Positions 50,501-62,300 of a DNA stretch of 64,000 bases are shown piece after piece. How positions within the stretch are numbered: position 1 is the stretch's first letter; the number at the start of each line of letters is the position of its first letter. The notes beneath the pieces are model-generated. The model had not been told where the DNA came from. It made no database searches and worked only from the letters and a program-made list of their open reading frames with translations. The position numbers and the translations under genes were made by a program. The stretch is taken from positions 620,001-684,000 of the forward strand of contig NW_026870889.1 of assembly GCF_033118175.1 (NCBI RefSeq), written 5' to 3'. The stretch comes from Dama dama (lineage: Eukaryota; Chordata; Mammalia; Artiodactyla; Cervidae).

Positions 50501-53500
50501 TCAGGCTTTTCATGTTTTTCAACACCGCTTCATGCTCCTCCTATTTTTCAGACCGTTTCATGCTACTCATATTATTGACACCTTTTGAAGCTCTTCATAT
50601 TTTCACACCTTTTCAGGATCTTCATGTTTTTGACGACTGCTTCATGTCCCTCCTATTTTTCAGACCGTTTCATGCTCCTCATATTTTTGACACCTTTTGA
50701 AGCTCTTCATATTTTTCCCATCTTTTCAGGCTCTTCATGTTTTTGAACACTGCCTCATGCTACTCCTATTTTTCACACTGTTTCATGCTCCTCATATTTT
50801 TGACACCTTTTGAAGCTCTTCATATTTTTCCCATCTTTTCAGGCTGTTCATGTTTTTCAACACCGCTTCATGCTCCTCCTATTTTTCAGACCATTTCATG
50901 CACCTCATATTTTTCACACCTTTTGAAGCTCTTCATATTTGAAACACCTTATCAGGCTCTTCATATTTTTGACCACCGCTTCATGCTCCTCGTATTTTTC
51001 AGACCGTTTCATGCTCCTCATTTTATTGACACCTTTTGAAGCTCTTCATATTTTCACACATTTTCAGGATCTTCATGTTTTTGACGACTGCTTCATGTCC
51101 CTCCTACTTTTCAGACCGTTTCATGCTCCTCATATTTTTGACATGTTTGAAGCTCTTCATATATTTCAAACCTTTTCAGGCTTTTCATGTTTTTCAAAAC
51201 CGCTTCATGCTCCTCCTATTTTTCAGACCTTATCATGCTCCTCATATTTTTGAGAATTTTTGAAGCTCTTCATATTTTTCACACATTTTCAGTCTCTTCA
51301 TGTTTTTGACCACCGCTTCATGCTGCTCCTAATTTTCAGACCGTCTCATGCTCCTCATATTTTTGACACCTTTTGAAGCTCTTCATATTTTTCACACCTT
51401 TTCAAGCTCTTCATGTTTTTCAACACCGTTTCATGCTCCTCATATTTTTGACACCTTTTGAAGCTCTTCATATTTGAAACACCTTATCAGGCACTTCATG
51501 TTTTTGAACACAGCCTCATGCTCCTCCTATTTTTCACACTGTTTCATACTCCTCATCTTTTTGAGACTTTTGAAGCTCTTCATATTTTTCACACCTTTTC
51601 AGGCTTTTCATGTTTTTCAACACCTCTTCATGCTCCTCGTATTTTTCAGACCGTTCCATGCTCCTCATATTTTTGACACGTTTGAAGCTCTTCATGTACT
51701 TCAAACCTTTTCAGGCTCTTCATGTTTTTCAACACCGCTTCATGCACCTCCTGTTTTTCAGTCGTTTCATGCTTCTCATATTTTGAAACCTTTTGAAGCT
51801 CTTCATATTTTTCACAGCTTTTCAGGCTCTACATGTTTTTCAAAACCACTTCATGCTCCTCCTATTTTTCAGACCATATCATGCTCCTCATATTTTTGAG
51901 AATTTTTGAAGCTCTTCATATATTTCACACATTTTCAGGCTCTTCATGTTTTTGAGCACCGCTTCATGCTGCTCCAATTTTCAGACCGTCTCATGCTCCT
52001 CATATTTTTGACACCTTTTGAAGCTCTTCATATTTTTCACACCTTTTCAGGCACTTCATGTTTTTGTAGACCGCTTCATGCTCCTCCTATTTTTCAGACC
52101 ATTTCATGTTCCTCATATTTTTGAGACCTTTTGAAGATCTTCATTATTTTCACACCTTTTCAGGCTTTTCATGTTTTTCAACACCGCTTCATGCTCCCCG
52201 TATTTTTTAGACCGTTTCGTGCTCCTCATATTTTTGACACGTTTGAAGCTCTTCATATATTTCAAACCTTTTCAGGCTTTTCATGTTTTTCAACACCGCT
52301 TCATGCTCCTCCTATTTTTCAGTCGTTTCATACTTCTCATATTTTTGACACCTTTTGAAGCTCTTCATATTTTTCACACCTTTTCATGATATTCATCTTT
52401 TTCAAAATCGTATCATGCTCATCCTATTTTTCAGGCTATTTCATGCTCCTCATATTTTTGACACCTTTTGAAGCTCTTCATATTTTTCATGCCTTTATAG
52501 GCTTTTCATGTTTTTCAACACCGCTTCATGCTCCTCCAATTTTTCAGTCGTTTCATACTTCTCATATTTTTGACACCTTTTGAAGCTCTTCATATTTTTC
52601 ACACCTTTTCAGGCTCTTCAAGTTTTTCAACACCGCTTCATGCTCTTCCTATTTTTCAGACCGTTTAATGCTCCTCATATTTTTGACTCCCTTGAAGCTC
52701 TTTATATTTTTCACACATTTTCAGGCTCTTCATGTTTTTGACCACGGTTCATGCTGCTCCTATTTTTCAGACCGTTTCATGCTCCTCATATTTTTGACAC
52801 CTTTTGAAGCTCTTCATATTTTCACACATTTTCAGGATCTTCATGTTTTTGACGACTGCTTCATGTCCCTCCTACTTTTCAGACGGTTTCATGCTCCTCA
52901 TATTTTTGACACCTTTTGAAGCTCTTCATATTTTTCACACCTTTTCAAGCTCTTCATGTTTTTCAACACCGTTTCATGCTCCTCCTATTTTTCAGACCGT
53001 TTCATGCTCCTCATATTTTTGACACCCTTGAAGCTCTTGATATTTATCACAGCTTTTCAGGCTCTTCATCATTTTCAAAACCGTTTCATGCTCTTCCAAT
53101 TTTCAGGCTGTTTCATGCTCCTCATATTTTTGACACGTTTTGAAGCTCTTCATATTTTTCACATCTTTTCAGGCTCTTTATGTTTTCAAACACCGCTTCC
53201 TGCTCCTCCTATTTTTCACACAGTTTCATGCTCCTCATATTTTTGACACCTTTGAAGCTCTTCATATATTTCACACCTTTTCAGGCTCTTCATGTTTTTC
53301 AACACTGCTTCATGCTCCTCCTACTTTTCAGTCGTTTCATGCTTCTCATAATGTTGACAACTTTTGTAGCTCTTCACATATTTCACACCTTTTCATGCTC
53401 TTCATGTTTTTCAACACCGTTTCATGCTCCTCCTATATTTCAGACCGTTTCATGCACCTCATATTTTTCACAACTTTTGAAGCTCTTCATATTTTTCACA

Positions 53501-54071
53501 CCTTTTCAGGCTCCTCATATTTTTGAACACCGCTTCATGTTCCTCCTATTTTCCAGTCCGTTTCATGCTCCACATATTTTTGACACCTTTTGAAGCTCTT
53601 CATATTTTTCACACCTTTTCAGGATCTTCATGTTTTTGACGACTGCTTCATGCTCCTCCTATTTTTCAGACAGTTTTATGCTCCTCAAAATTTTGACCCT
53701 TTTTGAAGCTCTTCATGTTTTTCACACCTTTTCAGGCTCTTCATGTTTATAAACACCGCTTCATTCTCCTCCTATTTATCAGGCCGTTTCATGCTCCTCA
53801 TATTTTTGACACGTTTTTAAGCTCTTCATATTTTTCACACATTTTCAGGCTCTTCATCTTTTTCAAAACCGATTCATGCTCATCCTATTTTTCAGGCTGT
53901 TTCAGGCTCCTCATATTATTGACACCTTTTGAAGCTCTTCATATATTTCACCCATTTTCAAGCTCTTCATGTTTTTCAACACCCTTTCATGCTCCTCTTA
54001 TTTTTCAGTCGTTTCATGTTTCTCATATTTTTGACACCTTTTGAAGCTCTTCATATTTTTCACACCTTTTC
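40966..54071 (+). repeat. 6.6 kb near-identical satellite duplication
   Basis: Copy 1 is about 40966-47464 and copy 2 about 47573-54071, with a constant offset of 6,607 bp and about 108 bp of other satellite between them. Translated frames match position by position across the whole length; the one difference I noticed is CACCTTTTCAGG near 42094 against CACCGTTTCAGG near 48701. No indel was seen. This is by far the most similar pair in the window and so a very recent duplication, or an assembly duplication. Confidence 0.9.
43567..44240 (+). repeat. 338 bp tandem triplet-unit repeat (also in the second 6.6 kb copy)
   Basis: Three-unit blocks begin near 43567 and 43905, 338 bp apart, sharing GCTACTCATATTATTGACACC, GACGACTGCTTCATGTCCC and CACTGCCTCATGCTAC. 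The same pair occurs at 50174 and 50512 in the second 6.6 kb copy, so this local duplication is older than the 6.6 kb event. Confidence 0.82.
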
Positions 54072-56319
54072 ATGTTCTTCATCTTTTTTAAAACCATTTC
54101 ATGCTCCTCATATGTTTGACACCTTTTGAAGCTCTTCATATTTTTTACACCTTTCCAAGCTCTTCATGTTTTTGGAAACCGCTTCATGCTCCTCCTATTT
54201 TTCAGACCGTATCCTGCTCCTCATATTTTTCACACATTTTGAAGCTCTTCATATTTTTCACATATTTTCAGGCTCTTCATTTTTTTGAACACCGCTTCAT
54301 GCTCCTCCTATTTTTCAGACGGTTTCATGCTTCTCATAATTTGGACACCTTTTGAAGCTCTTCAAATATTTCACACCTTTTCATGCTCTTCATGTTTTTC
54401 AACACCGTTTCATTCTCCTCCTATTTTTCAGACGGTTTCATGCTTCTCATAATTTGGACACCTTTTGAAGCTCTTCATATATTTCACACCTTTTCAGGCT
54501 CTTAATTTTTTTCAACACCACTTCATGCTCCTCCTATTTTTCAGACCGTTTCATGCTCATCTCGTTTTGACACCTTTTGAAGCTCTTCATGTTTTTCACA
54601 CCTTTTGAAACTCTTCATATTTTTCACACGTTTTCAGGCTCTTTATGTTTTTCAACACCGCTTCAGGCTCCTCCTATTTTTCAGACCGTTTCATGCTCCT
54701 CATATTTTTCACACCTTTTGAAGCTCTTCATATTTTTCACACCTTTTCAGGCTCTTTATGTTTTTCAACACAACTTCATGCTTCTCCTATTTTTCAGACC
54801 GTTTCATGCTCCTCATGTATTTCACACCTTTTGAAGCTCTTCATATTTTTCACACATTTTCATGCTCTTCATGTTTTGAACACCGTTTCATGCTCCTCCT
54901 ATTTTTCGAACCGTTTCATGCTCCTCATATTTTTGACACCTTTTGAAGCTCTTCATATTTTCCACACCTTTTCAGGCTCTTCATGTTTTTCAACACTGCT
55001 TCATGATTTTCTTATTTTTCAGACTGTTTCATGCTCCTCATATTGTTGACACCTTTTGAAGATGTTCGTATTTTTCACACTTTTCAGGCTCTTCATGTTT
55101 GTCAACACCACTTCATGCTCCTAGTATATTTCATACTGTTTCATTCTCCTCATATTTTTGACACCTTTAGAAGCTCTTCATATTTTTCACACGTTTTCAG
55201 GCTCATCATGTTTTTCAACACGGCTTCATGCTCCTCCTATTTTTCAGACTGTTTCATTCTCCTCATATTTTTCACAACTTTTGAAGCTCTTTATATATTT
55301 CACACCTTTTCAGGCTCTTAAATTTTTTCAACACCACTTCATGCTCCTCCTATTTTTCAGACCGTTTCATGCTCATCTCATTTTGACACCTTTTGAAGCT
55401 CTTCATGTTTTTCACACCTTTTGAAGCTCTTCATATTTTTCACACCTTTTCAGGCTCTTAATGATTTTCAACACTGCTTCATGCTCCTCCTATTTTTCAG
55501 ACCATTTCATGGTAATCTCATTTTTGACACATTTTGAAGCTCTTCATATTTTTCACACCTTTTGAAGATCTTCATATTTTTCACGTTTTTGAAGCTCTTC
55601 CTATTTTTCACACCTTTTCAGGCTCTTCATGTTTTCAACACCGTTTCATGCTCCTCCAGTTTTTCAGACCGTTTCATGCTCCTCCTATTTTTCAGACAGT
55701 TTCATTCTCCTCATGTATTTGAAACCTTTTGAAGCTCTTCATATTTTTCACACCATTTCAGGCTCTCCATATCTTTGAACACCGCTTCATGCTCCTGCTA
55801 TTTTTGAGACGGTTTCATGCTCCTCATATTTTTGACACCTTTTGAAGCTCTTCATATTTTTCACAAGTTTTCAGGCTCTTCCTGTTTTTCAACACCGCTT
55901 CATGCTCCTCCTATTTTTCAGACCGTTTCATGCTCCTCATATTTTTGACACCTTTTGAAGCTCTTCAAATTTTTCACACCTTTTCAGGCTCTCCATGTTT
56001 TTGAACACCACTTCATGCTCCTCCTATTTTTCAGAGAGTTTCATGCTCCTCGTGTATTTCACACCTTTAGAAGCTCTTCATATTATTCACAAATTTTAGG
56101 GCTCTTCATGTTTTTGAGCCCTGCTTCATGCTCCTCCTAATTTTCAGACCGTTTCATGCTCATCTCATTTTTGACACCATTTGAAGCTCTTCAAATTTTT
56201 CTCACCATTTCAGGCTCTTCATGTTTTTCAACACCACTTCATGCTGCTCCGATTTTTCAGACCGTTTCATGCTCATCTCATTTTTGACACCTTTTGAAGC
56301 TCTTCATATTTCTCACAGC

Positions 56320-59300
56320 TTTTGAAGCTCTTCATATTTTTCACACGTTTTCAAGCTCTTCATGTTTTTCCACACCGTTTCATGCTCCTCCTTTTTTCAG
56401 ACCGTTTCATGCGCCTCCTATCTTTCAGACCGTTTCATGCTCCTCATATATTTGACACAATTTGAAGCTCTTCATAATTTTCACACCTTTTCAGGCTCTT
56501 CATGTTTTTCAACACCGCTTCATGCTCCTCCTATTTTTCAGACCGTTTCATGCTCCTCATATTTTTGAAACCTTTTGAAGCTCCTCCTATTTTTCACACC
56601 TTTTCAGGCTTTTCATGTTTTTCAACACCTCTTCATCCTCCTCCTATTTTTCTGACCGTTTCATGCTCCAACTATTTTTCAGACCGTTTCATGCTCCTCA
56701 TATTTTTGACACGTTTTGAAGCTCTTCATAGATTTCACACCTTTTCAGGATCTTCATGTTTTTGAACACCGCTTAATGCTTTCTCTTTTTCAGCGCGTTT
56801 CATTCTCTCTCTTTTGAAGCTCTTCATATTTTTCATACCTTTTCAGGCTCTCCAAGTTTTTGTACACCGCTTCATGCTCCTCCTATTTTTCAGACCATTT
56901 CATGCTCCTCATGTATTTCACACCTTTGTTACTCTCGTATTTTACACACCTTTTCAGGCTCTTCATGTTTTTGAACACCGCTTCATGCTCCTAGTATTTT
57001 TCAGACCGTTTCATGCTCCTCATATTTTTCACACCTTTTGAAGCTCTTCATATTTTTCACACTTTCTCAGGCTCTTCATGTTTTGAGCACAGCTTCATGC
57101 TCCTCCTATTTTTCAGATCGTTTCATTCTCCTCATGTATTTCACACCTTTTGAAGCTATTCATATTTTTCACACCTTTTCAAGCTCTTCATGTTTTTGAA
57201 CACCATTTCATGCTGCTCCTATTTTTCAGACCGTTTCATGTTCCTAATATTTTTGACACCTTTAGAAGCTCTTCATATTTTTCACACCTTTTCAGGCTCT
57301 TCATGTTTCTCAACACCGCTTCCTGATCCTCGTATTTTTCAGACAGTTTCATGCTCCTCATATTTTTCACACCTTTTGAAGTTCTTCATATTTTGCACAC
57401 CTTTTCAGGCTCTTCATGTTTTTGAACACCGATTCATGCTCCTTCAGTTCTTCAGTCCGTTTCATGCTCCTCATATTTTTGACACCTTTAGAAGCTCTTC
57501 ATATTTTTAACCCCTTCTCAGGCTCTTAATGTTTTTGAGCACAGCTTCATGCTCCTCCTATTTTTCAGACCGTTTCATGCTCCTCATATATTTCACACCT
57601 TTAGAAGCTCTTTTATTTTTCACACCTTTTCAGGCTCTTCATGTTTTTCAACATCAAATCATGCTCCTCCTATTTTTCAGACCGTTTCATGCTCCTCATA
57701 ATTTTCACACCATTTGAAGCTCTTCATATTTTTCACACCTTTTCAGGCTCTTCATGTTTTTGAACACTGCTTCATGCTCCTTCTCTTTTTCAGACCGTTT
57801 GATGCTCCTCATATTTTTGACCCGTTTTGTGGCTCTTCATATTTTTCACACCTTTCCAGGCTCTTCATGTTTTTGAACAACGTTTCATGGTCCTCCTATT
57901 TTTCAGACGTTTAATGCTCCTCATATTTTTGACAACTTTTGAAGCTCTTCATATTTTTCACACCTTTTGAGGCTCTTCATGTTTTTCAACATCAAGTCAT
58001 GGTCCTCCTATTTTTCTGACCGTTTCATGCTCCTCTTATTTTTCACACCATTTGAAGCTCTTCATATTTTTCATACGTTTTCAGGCTCTTCATGTTTTTG
58101 ACCACCGCTTCATGCTCTTCTTATTTTTCAGACTGCTTCATGCTCCTCATTTTTTTGACACCTTTTGAAGCTCTTCCTATTTTTCACACCTTTTCATGTT
58201 TTTCAACATCGTTTCATGCTCCTCCTATTTTTAAGATCGTTTTTTGCTCCTCACATTTTTGACACCTTTTGAAGCTCCTCCTATTTTTCACACCTTTTCA
58301 GGCTCTTCATGTTTTTCAACACCGTTTCCTGCTCCTCCTATTTTTCAGACCACTTCATTCTCCTCCTATTTTTCAAACCGTTTCATGCTCCTCATATTTT
58401 TGACACCTTTTGAAGCTCTTCATATTTTTCACACCTTTTGAGGCTCTTCATGTTTTTCAACACCGCTTCATGCTCCTCGCATTTTTCAGACCGTTTCATG
58501 CTCCTCATATTTTTCTCACCTTTTGAAGCTCTTCATATTTTTCACACCTTCTCAGGCTCTTCATGTTTTGAGCACAGATTCATGCTCCTCCTATTTTTCA
58601 GATCGTTTCACGCTCTTCATGTATTTCACACCTTTTGAAGCTGTTCATATTTTTCACACCTTTTCAGGCTCTTCATGTTTTTGAACACCATTTCATGCTG
58701 CTCCTATTTTTCAGACCGTTTCATGCTCCTCATGTTTTTGACACGTTTTAAACCTCTTCATATTTTTCACACCTTTTCAGGCTCTTCATGTTTTTGAACA
58801 CCGCTTCATGCTCCTCCCATTTTTCAGACCAATTCATGCTCCTCCTATTTTTCAGACCGTTTCATGATCCTCATATTTTTGACACCTTTTGAAGCTCTTC
58901 CTATTTTTCACACCTTTTCATGCTCTTCATGTTTTTCAACACCGTTTCATGCTCCTCCTATTTTTCAGACTTTTTCATGCTCCTCATATTTTTGACACCC
59001 TTGAAGCTCTTCATATTTTTCACACCTTTTCAGGCTCTTAATATATTTGACGACTGCTTCATGCTGCTCCTATTTTTCAGAGCTTTTCATGCTCCTCATA
59101 TTTTTGACACCTTTTGAAGCTCTTCATATATTTCACACATTTTCAGGCTCTTCATGTTTTTCAACACCGCTTCCTGCTCCTCCAATTTTTCAGTCTTTTC
59201 ATGCTTCTCATATTTTTGAAACCTTTTGAAGCTCCTCATAATTTTCACAGCTTTTCAAGCTCTTCATGTTTTTCATCACCACTTCATGCTCCTCATATTT

Positions 59301-62300
59301 TCATACCATTTCATGCTCTTCATACTGTTGACACTTTTTGAAGCTCTTCATATTTTTCATACCTTTTCAGGATCTCCATGTAGTTGAATACCGCTTCATG
59401 CTCCTCCTGTTTTTGAGACCGTTTCATGCTCCTCATATTTTTGACACCTTTTAAAGGTCTTCATATTTTTCACACCTTTTCAGGTTCTTCATATTTTTGA
59501 ACACCGCTTCATGCTCCTCAACTTTTCAGACCGTTTCATGCTCCTCATATTTTTCACACCTTTTGAAGCTCTTCATATATTTCACACCTTTTAGGCTCTT
59601 CATGTTTTTCAACACCACTTCATGCTCCTCCTATTTTTCAGACCGTTTCATGCTCATCTCATTTTTGACACCTTTTGAAGCTCTTCATATTTTTCACACC
59701 TTTTGAAGCTCTTCATATTTTTCACACATTTTCAGCCTCTTCATGTTTTTCAACACTGCTACATGATCCTTCTATATTTCAGACCGTTTCATGCTCCTCA
59801 TATTTTTGACACCTGTTGAAGGCCCTCCTATTTCTCACACCTTTTCAGGTTCTTCATGTTTTTGAACACCGCTTCATGCTCCTCCTATTTTTCAGACCGT
59901 TTCATGCTCATCTCATTTATGACACCTTTTGAAGCACTTCACATTTTTCACACCTTTTCAGGCTCTTCATGTTTTTCAACACCACATCATGCTCCTCCTG
60001 TTTTTCAAATCGTTTCATGCTCCTCATATTTTTAACAGCTTTTGAAACTCTTCATATTTTCCACACCTTTTCAGGCTCTTCATGTTTTTGAACACCGCTT
60101 CATGCTCCTCCTATTTTTCAGACCGTTTCATGCTCCTCATTTTCTTTGACACCTTTTGAAGCTCTTCATATTTTTCACAACTTTTGAAGCTCTTCATATT
60201 TTTCACACCTTTTCAGGCTCTTCATGTTTTTGAACACCGCTTCATGCTCCTCCTATTTTTCAGACAGTTTCATGCTCCTCATGTATTTCACACCTTTTGA
60301 ACCTCCTCATATTTTTCACACCGTTTCAGGCTCTTCATGTTTTTCAACACCGCTTCATGATCCTCCTATTTTTCAGACCGTTTCATGCTCCTCATGTATT
60401 TCACACCTTTTGAACCTCTTCATATTTTCACACCTTTTCAGGCTCTTCATGTTTTTCAACACCGCTTCATGCTCCTCCTATTTTTCAGACCGTTTCATGC
60501 TCGTCTCATTTATGACACCTTTTGAAGCACTTCACATTTTTCACACCTTTTCAGGCTCTTCATTTTTTCAACACCACATCATGCTCCTCCTGTTTTTCAA
60601 ATCGTTTCATGCTCCTCATATTTTTAACAGCTTTTGAAACTCTTCATATTTTCCACACCTTTTCAGGCTCTTCATGTTTTTGAACACCACTTCATGCTCC
60701 TCCTATTTTTCAGACCGTTTCATGCTCCTCATTTTCTTTGACACCTTTTGAAGCTCTTCATATTTTTCACAACTTTTGAAGCTCTTCATATTTTTCACAC
60801 GTTTTCAAGCTCTTCATGTTTTTCCACACCGTTTCATGCTCCTCCTTTTTTCAGACCGTTTCATGCGCCTCCTATCTTTCAGACCGTTTCATGCTCCTCA
60901 TATATTTGACACAATTTGAAGCTCTTCATAATTTTCACTCCTTTTCAGGCTCTTCATGTTTTTCAACACCGCTTCATGCTCCTCCTATTTTTCAGACCGT
61001 TTCATGCTCCTCATATTTTTGAAACCTTTTGAAGCTCCTCCTATTTTTCACACCTTTTCAGGCTTTTCATGTTTTTCAACACCTCTTCATCCTCCTCCTA
61101 TTTTTCTGACCGTTTCATGCTCCAACTATTTTTCAGACCGTTTCATGCTCCTCATATTTTTGACACGTTTTGAAGCTCTTCATAGATTTCACACCTTTTC
61201 AGGATCTTCATGTTTTTGAACACCGCTTAATGCTTTCTCTTTTTCAGCGCGTTTCATTCTCTCTCTTTTGAAGCTCTTCATATTTTTCATACCTTTTCAG
61301 GCTCTCCAAGTTTTTGTACACCGCTTCATGCTCCTCCTATTTTTCAGACCATTTCATGCTCCTCATGTATTTCACACCTTTGTTACTCTCGTATTTTACA
61401 CACCTTTTCAGGCTCTTCATGTTTTTGAACACCGCTTCATGCTCCTAGTATTTTTCAGACCGTTTCATGCTCCTCATATTTTTCACACCTTTTGAAGCTC
61501 TTCATATTTTTCACACTTTCTCAGGCTCTTCATGTTTTGAGCACAGCTTCATGCTCCTCCTATTTTTCAGATCGTTTCATTCTCCTCATGTATTTCACAC
61601 CTTTTGAAGCTATTCATATTTTTCACACCTTTTCAAGCTCTTCATGTTTTTGAACACCATTTCATGCTGCTCCTATTTTTCAGACCGTTTCATGTTCCTA
61701 ATATTTTTGACACCTTTAGAAGCTCTTCATATTTTTCACACCTTTTCAGGCTCTTCATGTTTCTCAACACCGCTTCCTGATCCTCGTATTTTTCAGACAG
61801 TTTCATGCTCCTCATATTTTTCACACCTTTTGAAGTTCTTCATATTTTGCACACCTTTTCAGGCTCTTCATGTTTTTGAACACCGATTCATGCTCCTTCA
61901 GTTCTTCAGTCCGTTTCATGCTCCTCATATTTTTGACACCTTTAGAAGCTCTTCATATTTTTAACCCCTTCTCAGGCTCTTAATGTTTTTGAGCACAGCT
62001 TCATGCTCCTCCTATTTTTCAGACCGTTTCATGCTCCTCATATATTTCACACCTTTAGAAGCTCTTGTATTTTTCACACCTTTTCAGGCTCTTCATGTTT
62101 TTCAACATCAAATCATGCTCCTCCTATTTTTCAGACCGTTTCATGCTCCTCATAATTTTCACACCATTTGAAGCTCTTCATATTTTTCACACCTTTTCAG
62201 GCTCTTCATGTTTTTGAACACTGCTTCATGCTCCTCCTCTTTTTCAGACCGTTTGATGCTCCTCATATTTTTGACCCGTTTTGTGGCTCTTCATATTTTT

